Positions 29,062-39,976 of a stretch of DNA of 64,000 nucleotides are shown piece after piece; position 1 is the first letter of the stretch, and each line of letters begins with the position of its first letter. The position numbers and the translations under genes were made by a program. The DNA comes from Stutzerimonas kunmingensis (lineage in GTDB: Bacteria > Pseudomonadota > Gammaproteobacteria > Pseudomonadales > Pseudomonadaceae). Location of the stretch: NCBI RefSeq assembly GCF_002929225.1, contig NZ_PISM01000014.1, positions 372,001 to 436,000 on the forward strand. The letters are read 5' to 3'. Under the pieces are notes generated by a model, which was given only the letters and a program-made list of their open reading frames with translations, was not told where the DNA came from and made no database searches.

Positions 29062-32000
29062 TCGCCGCGCTGATTCGCTGGTCCGTCCTCAATCGGTTCC
29101 TGGTGCTGATGGCGACATTGCTGATGACTGCCGTGGGCATCTGGGCAGTGCGTACCACGCCGATCGACGCGCTGCCTGACCTGTCGGACGTGCAGGTGAT
29201 CATCCGCACGCCCTATCCGGGGCAGGCGCCGCAGATCGTCGAGAACCAGGTGACCTATCCACTGACCACCACCATGCTTTCGGTGCCTGGGGCAAAGACG
29301 GTGCGCGGCTATTCGTTCTTCGGCGACAGCTTCGTCTATGTGCTGTTCGAGGACGGTACCGATCTCTACTGGGCGCGTTCGCGGGTGCTGGAGTACCTGA
29401 GTCAGGTGCAGAGCCGGCTGCCGGCCGGTGCCAAGCCATCCCTTGGGCCGGATGCCACCGGTGTGGGCTGGATCTACCAGTACGCGCTGGTCGACCGCAG
29501 CGGCACGCACGATCTCGCGCAACTACGCAGTCTGCAGGACTGGTTCCTCAAGTACGAACTCATCACGCTGCCCAACGTGGCCGAGGTGGCGACCATCGGT
29601 GGCATGGTCAAGCAGTACCAGGTCGTGCTCGACCCACTGAAGATGGCCAGCCTTGCCGTCACTCAGGCGCAGGTCATCGAGGCCATCGGCATGGCCAACC
29701 AGGAAACTGGCGGCGCAGTACTCGAATTGGCCGAAACCGAATACATGGTCCGCGCCTCCGGCTACCTGCAGACGCTCGAGGATTTTCGCCAGATTCCACT
29801 GCAGCTGAGCGCCAGGGGCGTGCCGGTCACGCTGGGCGATGTGGCGCATATCCAGCTCGGCCCGGAAATGCGTCGGGGCATTGCTGAGCTCGACGGGGAT
29901 GGGGAAACGGTCGGCGGGGTGGTGATCCTGCGCAGCGGCAAGAACGCGCGGGAAACCCTGGCCGCCGTGCACGCCAAGCTCGAAGAGCTGAAAAGCAGCC
30001 TGCCCGAGGGTGTCGAAATCGTCACCACTTACGACCGCAGCGAGCTGATCGACCGCGCGGTGGACAACCTCAGCTTCAAGCTGCTGGAGGAATTCGTCGT
30101 CGTCGCACTGGTGTGCGGCATCTTCCTCTGGCACCTGCGCTCGTCGCTGGTGGCGATCGTCTCGCTGCCCATCGGCATATTGATCGCCTTCGCCGTGATG
30201 CGTTACCAGGGCATCAATGCCAACATCATGTCGCTGGGCGGCATTGCCATCGCCATCGGTGCGATGGTCGACGCGGCGGTGGTGATGATCGAGAACGCGC
30301 ACAAGAAGGCCGAGGCCTGGCGCCACGCCAATCCGGGCAAGGAGCTGGAGGGTGAAGAGCACTGGCAGGTCATGACCAGCGCAGCGCAGGAGGTCGGCCC
30401 GGCGCTGTTCTTCTGTCTGCTGATCATCACCCTGTCGTTCATTCCGGTGTTCACCCTCGAAGCGCAGGAAGGCCGTTTGTTCGGCCCGCTGGCCTTTACC
30501 AAGACCTATGCCATGGCCGCAGCGGCGGGGCTTTCGGTGACCCTTGTGCCGGTGCTGATGGGCTACTGGATTCGCGGCAAGCTGCCGGACGAGTCGCGCA
30601 ATCCGCTCAACCGCGGGTTGATACGGGTCTACCGCCCTGCGCTGAATGCGGTGCTGGATCACCCGAAATCGACCATTGGCGTAGCCGTGTTGATCCTGGC
30701 TACCACGCTGTGGCCGATGTCACGCTTGGGTGGGGAGTTCCTGCCACCGATGGACGAGGGTGATCTGCTCTATATGCCTTCGGCACTGCCAGGGCTGTCA
30801 GCACAGAAAGCCGCGCAGCTGTTGCAACAGACTGACCGCATGATCCGCACGGTTCCGGAAGTCGAAACCGTGTTCGGCAAGGCCGGCCGCGCCGAGTCGG
30901 CGACCGATCCGGCACCGCTGGAGATGTTCGAAACCACCATCCGCTTCAAACCGCGTCGGGAGTGGCGTGCCGGCATGACGCCGGAAAAGCTGATCGACGA
31001 GCTGGACCGGGCTGTGCAGGTGCCAGGCCTGACCAATATCTGGATCCCGCCGATCCGCAATCGCATCGACATGCTTGCCACCGGCATCAAGAGCCCGATC
31101 GGCGTGAAGATCGCCGGCGCCAATCTGGAGGAGATCGACCGTGTCAGCCAGCAGGTCGAGGCCGTTGCCAGAAAGGTGCCGGGTGTCAGTTCGGCGCTGG
31201 CCGAGCGCCTGGTCGGCGGGCGTTACGTCGATATCGATATCGATCGTCAGGATGCCGCCCGCTATGGGCTGAACATCGCCGATGTGCAGTCCATCGTTTC
31301 CAGCGCCATCGGTGGCGAAACCGTCGGTGAGACCATTGAGGGCCTTGCGCGATATCCGATCAGCGTTCGCTATCCTCGTGAATGGCGCGATACCCCCCAG
31401 CGGCTGGAGCAGCTACCGATCCTCACGCCGCGGGGCAGCCAGATCACCCTGGGCAGTGTGGCGCGAGTGCGCATAAGCGACGGTCCGCCGATGCTGCGCA
31501 GCGAGAATGCGCGGCTGGCGGGTTGGGTTTACGTCGACGTGCGCGGCCGGGATATCGCGTCGGTCGTCGCCGATCTGCGCGATGCGGTCAGCAGCGAAGT
31601 CAGTCTGCTGCCCGGCATGAGCCTGGCCTACTCGGGACAGTTCGAGTTTCTCGAGCGCGCCAACGAGCGCCTCAAGCTGGTGGTGCCCGCGACGTTGCTG
31701 ATCATTTTCTTCCTGTTGTACCTGACCTTTGGCCGGATGGATGAGGCGGTGCTGATCATGCTGACCCTGCCGTTCGCGCTGACTGGCGGCGTCTGGTTTC
31801 TCTATCTGATGGATTACAACCTGTCGGTGGCCACCGGCGTCGGCTTCATCGCACTGGCGGGAGTCGCTGCGGAATTCGGCGTGATCATGCTGCTATATCT
31901 GAAGAACGCCTGGGTCGATCAGCAGCGCGACGGGCTGACCGGCGAGGCCGCGCTGTGCGAAGCAATCCGCGAAGGTGCGGTGCAGCGGGTACGCCCGAAG

Positions 32001-32195
32001 GCGATGACCGTTGCAGTGATTGTCGCCGGTCTTTTGCCGATCCTGCTGGGAGCGGGCACCGGCAGCGAAGTGATGAGCCGCATCGCGGCACCGATGGTCG
32101 GCGGCATGCTGAGTGCGCCGCTGCTGTCGCTGTTCGTCATCCCGGCCGCCTATCGTTTGATGCGCAGGCCCAGGAGAGGAACACAGGCGCGGTAG
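29058..32195 (+). CDS. cusA: CusA/CzcA-family heavy metal RND transporter
   Basis: The 1045-residue inner-membrane pump has twelve predicted transmembrane segments and two large periplasmic loops. The proton-relay segment [21 protein letters not shown] is typical of heavy-metal RND proteins. Of the three methionines that bind Cu(I) in E. coli CusA, the ones equivalent to Met573 ([12 protein letters not shown]) and Met672 (PPMLRSENA) are present. The Met623 position reads Thr (GGETVGET). Specificity for copper or silver is likely from context but slightly uncertain. It overlaps cusB by ATGA. Confidence 0.92.
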   Translation: MIAALIRWSVLNRFLVLMATLLMTAVGIWAVRTTPIDALPDLSDVQVIIRTPYPGQAPQIVENQVTYPLTTTMLSVPGAKTVRGYSFFGDSFVYVLFEDGTDLYWARSRVLEYLSQVQSRLPAGAKPSLGPDATGVGWIYQYALVDRSGTHDLAQLRSLQDWFLKYELITLPNVAEVATIGGMVKQYQVVLDPLKMASLAVTQAQVIEAIGMANQETGGAVLELAETEYMVRASGYLQTLEDFRQIPLQLSARGVPVTLGDVAHIQLGPEMRRGIAELDGDGETVGGVVILRSGKNARETLAAVHAKLEELKSSLPEGVEIVTTYDRSELIDRAVDNLSFKLLEEFVVVALVCGIFLWHLRSSLVAIVSLPIGILIAFAVMRYQGINANIMSLGGIAIAIGAMVDAAVVMIENAHKKAEAWRHANPGKELEGEEHWQVMTSAAQEVGPALFFCLLIITLSFIPVFTLEAQEGRLFGPLAFTKTYAMAAAAGLSVTLVPVLMGYWIRGKLPDESRNPLNRGLIRVYRPALNAVLDHPKSTIGVAVLILATTLWPMSRLGGEFLPPMDEGDLLYMPSALPGLSAQKAAQLLQQTDRMIRTVPEVETVFGKAGRAESATDPAPLEMFETTIRFKPRREWRAGMTPEKLIDELDRAVQVPGLTNIWIPPIRNRIDMLATGIKSPIGVKIAGANLEEIDRVSQQVEAVARKVPGVSSALAERLVGGRYVDIDIDRQDAARYGLNIADVQSIVSSAIGGETVGETIEGLARYPISVRYPREWRDTPQRLEQLPILTPRGSQITLGSVARVRISDGPPMLRSENARLAGWVYVDVRGRDIASVVADLRDAVSSEVSLLPGMSLAYSGQFEFLERANERLKLVVPATLLIIFFLLYLTFGRMDEAVLIMLTLPFALTGGVWFLYLMDYNLSVATGVGFIALAGVAAEFGVIMLLYLKNAWVDQQRDGLTGEAALCEAIREGAVQRVRPKAMTVAVIVAGLLPILLGAGTGSEVMSRIAAPMVGGMLSAPLLSLFVIPAAYRLMRRPRRGTQAR

Positions 32196-32201
32196 GCTCG
32201 G

Positions 32202-32918
32202 CTACATCAACAATAGGAGGAAGGAGTAGCCGAGCGACCCGAGCAGGAATGCCCCGAATCGGCTGTTCCTTTCCGTCGGCAGCTCCTCCTTCAGGACGTT
32301 GAGGATGATCGCGCCGGCAATGAAGGCGGTTACGGCCGACACACCCAGCTCCGAGAGTTCGATGACCGAGCCGAACGCCCAGCCGATCAGGGTTGCCCCC
32401 GCCAGGATCCAGCGGCCGCGTCGGGCAAACAGGTCCTGGTGATCATGCTGAAGGGCCACATCGTTGACCATGAAGTGCAGCGACATGGCCACGGTGTACC
32501 AGACCAGTTCCAGCGCCTGACCGGAATCACGGTTGGCGAGGATATGGCCGATCAGTGCGTTGTAGCCGGCAAACGCACCTATGTGCAGCCAGAACACGCC
32601 CGCGTGGGAGGGTGCACCTTCAGGCCGCTCGTCGCGGTGCTGCTTGATCAGCCGCTCGAGCCCGTAGAAGCAGACCAGGCCGACCAGTGCCAGCAGATAG
32701 GCATGGTGCTCCAGGTAGCGCAGCGGGTGAAACCCGCTATCCTCCATCACCCTCTGCCCGTCGGCCAGCTCGGGGAGCAGGTGGACGAAGACGTAAGCAA
32801 CGGCGACGCCGCCGGCTGCGGATAGCCAGCGGCTACGCGGTAACTGGTGGAGTTTGCTCAGTCTGCCGGCCAGCATGTGAGTGGCCGTCAGCACCAGTGC
32901 GGCGATCAGGGTAAGCAT
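32202..32918 (-). CDS. ZIP-like multi-pass membrane protein
   Basis: About 238 residues with seven or eight hydrophobic segments. It has histidines inside or near membrane helices (HLLPELADG, LEHHAYLLALVG, SLHFMVNDVALQHDHQD) and a C-terminal pattern seen in ZIP-type metal permeases (ITAFIAGAIILNVLKEELP-like). It converges on cusA with a six-base gap. Zinc or another divalent metal is a guess. A start 48 bases upstream at 32966 is also possible. Confidence 0.6.
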   Translation of the reverse strand: MLTLIAALVLTATHMLAGRLSKLHQLPRSRWLSAAGGVAVAYVFVHLLPELADGQRVMEDSGFHPLRYLEHHAYLLALVGLVCFYGLERLIKQHRDERPEGAPSHAGVFWLHIGAFAGYNALIGHILANRDSGQALELVWYTVAMSLHFMVNDVALQHDHQDLFARRGRWILAGATLIGWAFGSVIELSELGVSAVTAFIAGAIILNVLKEELPTERNSRFGAFLLGSLGYSFLLLLM

Positions 32919-33125
32919 GGGAAATCCAGGTAAATGGCCATCTGGTTTGTGACTTTGGCCGTTCATCGGCGTTCAGCATGCAATTCGTCGGCAGAGGGGA
33001 TGGACTTATGATCTCGATCAGTTACCTGCGTCGTGATCGGCCAGGCCGATGATTTTTTTGATAGAGTTCGCTCCTGAAAAAGCGAGCAGCCAGCCAGCTT
33101 TTAGTACGGTCAATGAGGTGTCTGC

Positions 33126-33770
33126 TTGATTAGGGTGCTGGTGGTCGATGACCACGATCTGGTTCGCACGGGCATCAGTCGCATGCTGGCGGACATCTCC
33201 GGTCTTCAGGTGATAGGCCAGGCGGATTCCGGCGAAGACGCCATCCGCAAGGCGCGGGAACTGAAGCCTGATGTGGTGCTGATGGACGTCAAGATGCCGG
33301 GCATCGGTGGCCTCGAGGCGACCCGCAAGCTGCTGCGCAGCTACCCCGATCTGAAGGTCATCGCTGTGACGATATGTGAAGAAGACCCTTTCCCGACGCG
33401 CCTCCTGCAGGCTGGCGCGGCGGGTTATCTGACCAAAGGTGCGGCACTGGAAGAAATGGTGCAGGCCATTCGCATGGTATTTGGTGGTCAGCGCTACATC
33501 AGCCCGCAGATCGCCCAGCAACTGGCGCTCAAATCCTTCCAGCCGCAGCTCAGCGAATCGCCATTCGATCTGCTCTCGGAGCGGGAAATCCAGATCGCAT
33601 TGATGATCGCCAACTGCCAGAAGGTGCAGAGCATCTCCGACAAGCTCTGTCTCTCGCCGAAAACAGTCAACACCTACCGTTATCGCATCTTCGAAAAGCT
33701 GTCGATTACCAGTGATGTCGAGCTTGCCCTGCTGGCGGTTCGCCACGGGATGGTCGACACCGTCAACTGA
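33126..33770 (+). CDS. gacA: GacA/UvrY response regulator
   Basis: The 214-residue protein has a receiver domain with Asp8, Asp9, phosphoacceptor Asp54 ([10 protein letters not shown]) and Lys104, and a LuxR-type helix-turn-helix ([31 protein letters not shown]). It is the global regulator that, with GacS, drives Rsm small RNAs. The start codon is TTG at 33126 behind TGAGGTG; a TTG start is known for gacA in pseudomonads. Its stop overlaps uvrC by one base, the conserved gacA-uvrC arrangement. Confidence 0.97.
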   Translation: MIRVLVVDDHDLVRTGISRMLADISGLQVIGQADSGEDAIRKARELKPDVVLMDVKMPGIGGLEATRKLLRSYPDLKVIAVTICEEDPFPTRLLQAGAAGYLTKGAALEEMVQAIRMVFGGQRYISPQIAQQLALKSFQPQLSESPFDLLSEREIQIALMIANCQKVQSISDKLCLSPKTVNTYRYRIFEKLSITSDVELALLAVRHGMVDTVN

Positions 33771-35593
33771 TGAGCGAAACCTTCGACCCATCGGCGTTCC
33801 TGGCCGCCTGCAGCGGCCGGCCGGGCGTCTACCGCATGTTCGACGCACAGGCCAAACTGCTCTACGTCGGCAAGGCCAAGAATCTCAAGAAGCGTCTGGC
33901 CAGCTATTTCCGCAAGACGGGCCAGGCGCCGAAGACCGCCGCCCTGGTGGCCAAGATCGCGCAGGTCGAAACCACCATCACCGCCAACGAGACCGAGGCG
34001 CTGCTGCTCGAGCAGACCCTGATCAAGCAATGGCGACCGCCTTACAACATCCTGCTGCGGGACGATAAGTCCTATCCCTATGTGTTCCTCTCGGCCGGTG
34101 AGTTTCCACGACTGAGTATTCACCGGGGTGCGAAGAAGGAGCCGGGACGCTACTTCGGCCCCTATCCGAGCGCCGGCGCGATCCGCGAAAGCCTGAGCCT
34201 GCTGCAGAAGGCCTTCTTCGTACGCCAATGCGAAGACAGCTACTACCGCAACCGCACACGTCCCTGCCTGCAGTACCAGATCAAGCGCTGCAAGGCGCCT
34301 TGCGTGAATCTGGTCGAGCCGGAGGAATACGCCGAGGACGTACGACATTCGGTCATGTTCCTCGAAGGCCGTAGCAATGCGCTGGCCGAAGAGCTGTCAC
34401 GCAATATGGAAAAGGCGGCGATGAACCTCGATTTCGAGCGTGCCGCCGAGATTCGCGATCAGATCGGCATCCTGCGTCGCGTGCAGGATCAGCAAAGCAT
34501 GGAGGGCGGCACTGGCGACGTGGATATCGTCGCCGCGGTGGTCAGCCCGGGCGGCGCCTGCGTTCACCTGATCACCGTGCGTGGCGGCCGAGTGCTGGGG
34601 AGCAAGAATTTCTTCCCGCAGGTGGCTATCGAGGAAAGTGTCGCCGAGGTGCTGCAGGCGTTTCTCGAACAGTACTACCTGGGCGCCGCCGAACGCGATC
34701 TGCCGGGAGAGCTGATCGTCAACGTCGTGCACGAGGACTTTCCGACGCTGATCAGTGCCATCGCCGAGCTGCGCAGCTTCGATCTGACCATTACCCATCG
34801 CGTACGTGGCACGCGTGCGCGCTGGCAGCAGCTGGCGCTGACCAACGCGGAACAGGCGATGGCTGCACGCCTGGCCAATCGTCAGCATCTGTCCGCGCGG
34901 TTCGACGCGCTGGCCGAAGCGCTGGAACTCGACGAGCCGCCGATGCGCCTGGAATGCTTCGACATCAGTCACTCCAGCGGCGAGGCGACGGTGGCGTCCT
35001 GCGTGGTCTTCGGGCCGGAGGGGCCGCTGAAGTCGGACTATCGACGCTACAATATCGAGGGTGTTACCGCGGGCGATGACTATGCGGCGATGCACCAGGC
35101 GCTGTCCCGGCGTTTCCGCAAGGCAGCGGAGGGCGAGGGCAAGCTACCGGACATCCTGCTGGTCGATGGCGGCAAGGGCCAGCTGAACATGGCGCGTGAG
35201 GTGCTCGAAGAACTGGCCGTGCCGGATCTGATCCTGCTCGGCGTGGCCAAGGGTGTGACGCGCAAGCCGGGGCTGGAAACCCTTTACCTCAACGATGCGG
35301 CTCACGAGTTCACGCTTCCCGCAGACTCGCCGGCGCTGCACCTGATCCAGCAGGTGCGCGACGAGGCGCACCGTTTCGCCATTACCGGCCACCGTGCCAG
35401 ACGCGGAAAAGCGCGGCGAACCTCGACGCTCGAAGGTGTCCCTGGCATCGGACCGAAGCGCCGTCGCGAACTGCTTACGCATTTCGGCGGTCTTCAGGAA
35501 CTGTGCAGAGCCAGCCTCGACGAGATCGCCAAGGCTCCCGGCATCAGTAAAAAGCTTGCCGAGTCGATTTATGCCGCCCTGCACAGTGAGTAA
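33770..35593 (+). CDS. uvrC: UvrC, excinuclease ABC subunit C
   Basis: The 607-residue nuclease of nucleotide excision repair has an N-terminal GIY-YIG domain ([20 protein letters not shown]). A Cys-rich patch follows ([14 protein letters not shown]), then a UVR motif binding UvrB, the RNase H-like C-terminal nuclease ([23 protein letters not shown]) and helix-hairpin-helix repeats at the end. It cuts on both sides of a lesion. It is translationally coupled to gacA. Confidence 0.98.
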   Translation: MSETFDPSAFLAACSGRPGVYRMFDAQAKLLYVGKAKNLKKRLASYFRKTGQAPKTAALVAKIAQVETTITANETEALLLEQTLIKQWRPPYNILLRDDKSYPYVFLSAGEFPRLSIHRGAKKEPGRYFGPYPSAGAIRESLSLLQKAFFVRQCEDSYYRNRTRPCLQYQIKRCKAPCVNLVEPEEYAEDVRHSVMFLEGRSNALAEELSRNMEKAAMNLDFERAAEIRDQIGILRRVQDQQSMEGGTGDVDIVAAVVSPGGACVHLITVRGGRVLGSKNFFPQVAIEESVAEVLQAFLEQYYLGAAERDLPGELIVNVVHEDFPTLISAIAELRSFDLTITHRVRGTRARWQQLALTNAEQAMAARLANRQHLSARFDALAEALELDEPPMRLECFDISHSSGEATVASCVVFGPEGPLKSDYRRYNIEGVTAGDDYAAMHQALSRRFRKAAEGEGKLPDILLVDGGKGQLNMAREVLEELAVPDLILLGVAKGVTRKPGLETLYLNDAAHEFTLPADSPALHLIQQVRDEAHRFAITGHRARRGKARRTSTLEGVPGIGPKRRRELLTHFGGLQELCRASLDEIAKAPGISKKLAESIYAALHSE

Positions 35594-35626
35594 ACTGTCC
35601 CCGAATTCCGCCGATCAGTGGTACCG

Positions 35627-36184
35627 ATGAATATCCCGAACTTGCTCACCGTTCTACGCGTGCTGCTGATACCCATCTTCATTCTGCTGTTCTATCTCCC
35701 GTTCTACTGGAGCTACCTGGCCGCGAGTGCAGTATTCACCGTTGCGGCGCTGACCGACTGGCTCGATGGCTACCTGGCGCGCCGTCTCGAGCAAAGCACG
35801 CCGTTCGGTGCCTTTCTCGATCCGGTGGCCGACAAGCTGATGGTCGCTGTAGCGCTGGTGTTACTGGTCGAAGAGCATTCGAACCTCTGGCTGACATTGC
35901 CGGCAGCAATCATCATCGGTCGGGAGATCGTCGTCTCGGCCTTGCGCGAATGGATGGCCGAGCTGGGCGCTCGCGCGCAGGTGGCGGTGTCGAACCTGGG
36001 CAAGTGGAAGACCGCTGCGCAGATGGTCGCGTTGGTGATCCTGCTGGCCAATCCGCCGCAGCCAACAATCTGGGTCGGGCTGGGTTATGCGCTGTTGATC
36101 GTGGCGGCGGGGCTGACGCTTTGGTCGATGATCAATTACCTGATGGCTGCCTGGCCGCACCTGAGCACCTCAGAAAAGAAATAA
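35627..36184 (+). CDS. pgsA: CDP-diacylglycerol-glycerol-3-phosphate 3-phosphatidyltransferase
   Basis: The 185-residue membrane enzyme makes phosphatidylglycerol phosphate. The CDP-alcohol phosphotransferase motif, D-x2-D-G-x2-A-R-x8-G-x3-D-x3-D, is complete in [14 protein letters not shown] followed by [10 protein letters not shown]. The ATG at 35627 (MNIPNLLT) is the family start; a GTG nine bases before is unneeded. It closes the gacA-uvrC-pgsA block. Confidence 0.97.
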   Translation: MNIPNLLTVLRVLLIPIFILLFYLPFYWSYLAASAVFTVAALTDWLDGYLARRLEQSTPFGAFLDPVADKLMVAVALVLLVEEHSNLWLTLPAAIIIGREIVVSALREWMAELGARAQVAVSNLGKWKTAAQMVALVILLANPPQPTIWVGLGYALLIVAAGLTLWSMINYLMAAWPHLSTSEKK

Positions 36185-36204
36185 AAACTTTTTTAATCAA
36201 GGGG

Positions 36205-36232
36205 TTGACGGCAGCATTCGATCGTATAGAAT
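36205..36232 (+). promoter_or_regulatory. Promoter of the tRNA-Gly/tRNA-Cys unit
   Basis: TTGACG at 36205-36210 and TAGAAT at 36227-36232 are 16 bases apart, and a GC-rich discriminator (GGCGCCCG) follows, as in stringently controlled stable RNA promoters. Both boxes match five of six consensus bases. Confidence 0.8.
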
Positions 36233-36253
36233 GGCGCCCGTCACCAAGACAAC

Positions 36254-36329
<76 letters not shown>

Positions 36330-36375
36330 GTTTGTAAGATCGCGCCGCAGTAATAATGCGGCGCCTTCGTTTTGA

Positions 36376-36449
36376 GGCCGGTTGGCAGAGTGGTTATGCA
36401 GCGGATTGCAAATCCGTGTACGCCGGTTCGATTCCGACATCGGCCTCCA
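36376..36449 (+). tRNA. tRNA-Cys (GCA)
   Basis: A 74-base tRNA with acceptor stem GGCCGGT / ATCGGCC, anticodon stem-loop GGATTGCAAATCC (GCA) and an encoded CCA. It shares a transcript with tRNA-Gly and is followed by a terminator. Confidence 0.97.
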
Positions 36450-36454
36450 TATTG

Positions 36455-36489
36455 AAAAGCCCCAAGCAACTAGTTGCTCGGGGCTTTTT
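36455..36489 (+). terminator. Terminator of the tRNA unit
   Basis: AAAAGCCCC-A-AGCAAC and GTTGCT-C-GGGGCTTTT form a long stem with one mismatch and a TA loop, ending in five T's. Confidence 0.9.
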
Positions 36490-36601
36490 CTTTTGCGCGG
36501 CTAAAAGCCAAGCATCTTGATACCCCAATTAGTTTGGCAACGAGCGACTCCGTAAAGGCTATCTATACTTCGAGAGCGCCTTTCGCGCGAGGAGAACAGC
36601 C

Positions 36602-36847
36602 ATGCGACGCCTCACAGCTTTTACCCTTGCCGTCCTGTTCAGCACGCCGCTGCTGGCGATGCACTGTCCCATGGACATGGCCAAGATTGATGAGCAGCTC
36701 GAAACCAATCCGCCCAAGGATGCCGCTACGCTGCAGCAAGTTCGTGAGTTGCGTGCTGAGGGCGAGCAGCTGCATCAGGCTGGCAAACATGCCGATTCGG
36801 TAAGGGTGCTGGGCAAAGCGCTGTATCTGTTGGGGCTGAAGCCCTGA
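36602..36847 (+). CDS. Small exported protein of unknown function
   Basis: An 81-residue protein with a signal peptide (MRRLTAFTLAVLFSTPLLA) and a helical, charged mature part starting MHCPMDMAKIDEQL. GAGGAG precedes the ATG. I recognise no domain; the regular helices resemble a tetratricopeptide-like hairpin (EGEQLHQAGKHADSVRVLGKAL). Confidence 0.75.
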   Translation: MRRLTAFTLAVLFSTPLLAMHCPMDMAKIDEQLETNPPKDAATLQQVRELRAEGEQLHQAGKHADSVRVLGKALYLLGLKP

Positions 36848-37042
36848 TCAGCGCGCCCGGCGCAAGCCGACCAGCAGCCAGAACAGCAGTCCCAGTATCG
36901 GGAAGACGGCAATACCGATTGCCCAAAGCGCCTTTGCGCTTACGGTTCGCTCACTTTTGAAGACGCTGATGATCGCAAGCAGATTCGCGGCTATCAGCGC
37001 TACCGCGGCCGCTATGGCCAGGTACGTCATCGAATCGGACAC
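36848..37042 (-). CDS. Small two-helix membrane protein (PLDc_N-like)
   Basis: A 64-residue protein with two hydrophobic helices and a middle KSERTVSAKALWAIGIAVFPILG motif typical of the phospholipase D-nuclease N-terminal (PLDc_N) family. The GTG at 37042 follows AGGAGG, which decides the start over frames at 37066 and 37030. It converges with the preceding gene, with no gap between the two stop codons. Function unknown. Confidence 0.65.
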   Translation of the reverse strand: MSDSMTYLAIAAAVALIAANLLAIISVFKSERTVSAKALWAIGIAVFPILGLLFWLLVGLRRAR

Positions 37043-37141
37043 TTCTCGCTCCTCCTGACAGTTCAACTATGAGGCCGTGAACTGCACAGGACGGTTCCGT
37101 TCGACAGTCGCGCCGCATTTGCAGCATTGCGACGAGATCAC

Positions 37142-37372
37142 TCAGCCCAGCAGCTGCTCAAGCTCATCGCTGCTCGGCACCTTGCCCTCCACGACAATCT
37201 CCTCATCAACTGCGAGCGCAGGGGTGCGCATGACGCCCGCGTCGATGATGGCGTTTACGTCGGTGACTTTCTCGACCTCGAACTCCAGGCCGAGTCGCCG
37301 CGCGGCAGCTTCGGCGTTGGCGCAAAGCTGTTGGCACTTGGCGCAGCCAGACCCATAAACAGTCAGTTTCAT
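37142..37372 (-). CDS. Thioredoxin-like redox-active disulfide protein
   Basis: A 76-residue thioredoxin-fold protein with CAKC in GSGCAKCQQL near the N-terminus and the cis-proline strand VMRTPALAV. This family is usually coded next to ArsP/DUF318-type permeases, as here, and may deliver reductant or bind the permease substrate. The gene is eight bases downstream of the permease. Confidence 0.85.
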   Translation of the reverse strand: MKLTVYGSGCAKCQQLCANAEAAARRLGLEFEVEKVTDVNAIIDAGVMRTPALAVDEEIVVEGKVPSSDELEQLLG

Positions 37373-37380
37373 TGTCGTCC

Positions 37381-38757
37381 TCACATCAGTTGGCCATAGA
37401 GATAGCCGCTGAGCGTGGCCATGACCACTACCAGCGAGCAGTACACGATCGTTTTCTGCGTGCCGAGCACGGTACGAATCACCAGCATGTTCGGTAGCGA
37501 CAATGCAGGCCCCGCCAACAGGATTGCCAGTGCCGGGCCCTTGCCCATTCCTGCGCCCAACAGACCTTCCACGATGGGCACTTCGGTCAGGGTAGAAAAA
37601 TACATGAAGGCGCCGAGGACCGAGGCGAGGAGGGTGGACGTGAAGCTGTTGTCGCCCACAGCCCAGACGACCCACTCGCTGGGAATCAGCCCTTCGTGGC
37701 CGGGGCGGCCGAGCAGCATGCCGGCGATCAGCACCCCGCCAAGCAGTAACGGCATGATCTGTTTGGTGAAGTCCCAGCTCTGACCGACCCATTCCTGGCT
37801 TGCTGCGTTCTGGCGACTGGCCTGTAGCATCAACCCCGCGATGCCTATGACCATGGCAAGCTCTGGCCATTGAGGCGCAAGCAGAGCGCTCGCAGCGACC
37901 AGCGCGCCAATCATGAACAACGGTCGTACCGACCAGTTCCAGCGACGCACCAGCAATGACGCCAGCAAGATGGCGAGGGTTGCGGTGATCGGCCACTTCC
38001 AGGCATGCACGGCCATCCAGGCCGAGTTCTCCGCGCTGGCCCAGTTGGCGAATACCAGAATGCCGATCATCAAGCTGAACAAGGCGACGATGTCGCCGAG
38101 CGGGTGCCCGTCGTCGTCACCGGCGAAACCGCGGGCACTTTTGGCCGCACGTGCAGCCTCCTCGCGGCGGTAGAGCAGGTGCATGATGGCGCCGATTACC
38201 AAGGCGAACACGATGGCACCAACGGCTCGAGCGATCCCGAGCTCGGCGCCAAGCACCTTGGCGGTGACCACGATGGCCATGACGTTGATCGCCGGCCCCG
38301 AATAGAGAAAGGCGATTGCTGCACCCAAGCCGGCACCGCGCCTGTAGATGCCGCCAAACAGCGGCAATACGGTGCAGGAGCACACCGCCAGCAGCGTGCC
38401 GGCGATGGATGCCACACCGAACGCCACGGGCTTCGGCGAAGCCGGGCCCAGGTGCTTCATCACTGCGCCCTGGCTGATGTAGACGGCCATTGCGCCCGCG
38501 ATGACGAAGGCTGGCAGCAGGCAGAGGATCACATGTTCACGGGCGTACCACTGCGTCAGGCGCAGGCCTTCCAGTACTGCGTTTTCGAAACGGGGCTGGC
38601 CCATCGGCAGGAAGAAGATCAGCAGGAACGCCGCGCACATTCCGAGCAGCACTTTGGCTTCGGTGGGATGGCGCCGCCAGAAATTACCCAAGTGCGCTCT
38701 CAGCGAAATTGGTGTGTCACTGGTCGAGGCAGGCTGCTCTTGTGCGGGGCTGTCCAT
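37381..38757 (-). CDS. DUF318/ArsP-family permease
   Basis: About 458 residues with ten or more hydrophobic segments. It has the family motifs AVCSCTVLPLFGGIYRRGAGLG and YSGPAINVMAI, and a second-half repeat around GAFMYFSTLTEVPIVEGLLG. ArsP proteins export trivalent organoarsenicals, and the CSC pair is thought to bind the metalloid. The place beside acr3 and the thioredoxin-like gene supports an arsenic-related role. Start at 38757 is behind GAGAGGA; an ATG nine codons upstream is less likely. Confidence 0.8.
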   Translation of the reverse strand: MDSPAQEQPASTSDTPISLRAHLGNFWRRHPTEAKVLLGMCAAFLLIFFLPMGQPRFENAVLEGLRLTQWYAREHVILCLLPAFVIAGAMAVYISQGAVMKHLGPASPKPVAFGVASIAGTLLAVCSCTVLPLFGGIYRRGAGLGAAIAFLYSGPAINVMAIVVTAKVLGAELGIARAVGAIVFALVIGAIMHLLYRREEAARAAKSARGFAGDDDGHPLGDIVALFSLMIGILVFANWASAENSAWMAVHAWKWPITATLAILLASLLVRRWNWSVRPLFMIGALVAASALLAPQWPELAMVIGIAGLMLQASRQNAASQEWVGQSWDFTKQIMPLLLGGVLIAGMLLGRPGHEGLIPSEWVVWAVGDNSFTSTLLASVLGAFMYFSTLTEVPIVEGLLGAGMGKGPALAILLAGPALSLPNMLVIRTVLGTQKTIVYCSLVVVMATLSGYLYGQLM

Positions 38758-38848
38758 GTCTGTGGTCCTCTCAGGCGTCTGCATCGATGGTAGTCAGCCT
38801 GCGCGCCGCCCTGCTGATCAGGGTCAAGCGAAGGTGAGTGGTTCCAGC

Positions 38849-39928
38849 TCAATCAGCCGGCAACGCCCGGTTGTACCAGTCACGGCTGCGGTTGATGCTG
38901 CGCACCAGCCAGAGCATAACCGGCACCTCGATCAACACGCCCACAACAGTCGCAAGGGCCGCACCGGAATTGAAACCATAGAGCACGATTGCAACGGCAA
39001 CCGCTAGTTCGAAGAAATTCGAAGCACCGATCATTGCAGATGGGCCGGCAACATCATGGCGAACCAGGAAGCGACGGTTGAGCCAGTAGCCGAGCCCGGC
39101 GATGAATAGTGTTTGCAGCAGGATCGGTACTGCGAGCATGGCGATGATCAACGGCTGGGCCACGATCGCTTCGCCCTGGAAGGAGAACAGCAGGACGAGG
39201 GTCGCCAGCAACGCCACGATGGAAAATGGCTGCACCTTCGCCAGTGCCGCCTGAAAGGCCGGCTCACCGCGCTTCATCAGCCTGCCGCGAATGAACTGGG
39301 CGATGGCCAGCGGAATGACGATGTACATCACTACCGAGAGCAACAGGGTATCCCAGGGCACTGGAATCGACGACACGCCGAGCAGCAGGGCGACGATTGG
39401 CGCAAAGGCAAATACCATTACAACGTCGTTCAGCGCCACCTGGGTCAGCGTGAAATTGGCGTTGCCGTTGCAGAGATTGCTCCAGACGAAAACCATCGCC
39501 GTGCAGGGTGCGGCGCCCAGGAGGATCAGGCCAGCCATGTAGCTATCGAGCTCGGAAGCCGGGAGCCACGGCGCGAAGACATGCTTTATGAATACCCAGC
39601 CGAGCAGGGCCATGGTGAATGGCTTGACCGCCCAGTTGACGAACAGCGTGATGCCCATGCTCGCCCGTTGTGCATAAACCTCCCGCAGCGCCGAGAAATC
39701 AATCTTCATCAGCATCGGGATGATCATCACCCAGATCAGCAGGCCGACCGGAATGTTCACATGGGCGATTTCCAGCGCGCCGACCGCTTGTGCGGCAGCA
39801 GGCAGTCCCAGACCGAGGAGGGTGCCGGCGACGATGCAGAGAAAGACCCAGAGCGTCAGATAACGCTCGAAGAATCCGAGCGGGACGCCGGCCGCTTTCT
39901 TCCCGGCCACTTCACATTGACTGGACAT
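38849..39928 (-). CDS. acr3: Acr3 arsenite efflux permease
   Basis: The 359-residue protein with ten predicted membrane segments has the Acr3 signatures IPMLMKIDFSALR and GAAPCTAMVFVWSNLCNG, with the essential cysteine in the latter. It exports As(III) driven by the membrane potential. In many pseudomonads this permease is annotated arsB, but the sequence is Acr3-type. Confidence 0.93.
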   Translation of the reverse strand: MSSQCEVAGKKAAGVPLGFFERYLTLWVFLCIVAGTLLGLGLPAAAQAVGALEIAHVNIPVGLLIWVMIIPMLMKIDFSALREVYAQRASMGITLFVNWAVKPFTMALLGWVFIKHVFAPWLPASELDSYMAGLILLGAAPCTAMVFVWSNLCNGNANFTLTQVALNDVVMVFAFAPIVALLLGVSSIPVPWDTLLLSVVMYIVIPLAIAQFIRGRLMKRGEPAFQAALAKVQPFSIVALLATLVLLFSFQGEAIVAQPLIIAMLAVPILLQTLFIAGLGYWLNRRFLVRHDVAGPSAMIGASNFFELAVAVAIVLYGFNSGAALATVVGVLIEVPVMLWLVRSINRSRDWYNRALPAD

Positions 39929-39976
39929 CGCTAATTACACCTTTTCGCATGATGATCGGGATTGCATCGGAGGTTG

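Noticed and set aside
37385-38757. Simple heavy-metal permease unrelated to arsenic
   Set aside because: The CSCTVLP motif, thioredoxin-like neighbour and place next to acr3 fit the ArsP family better, though the substrate is unproven.
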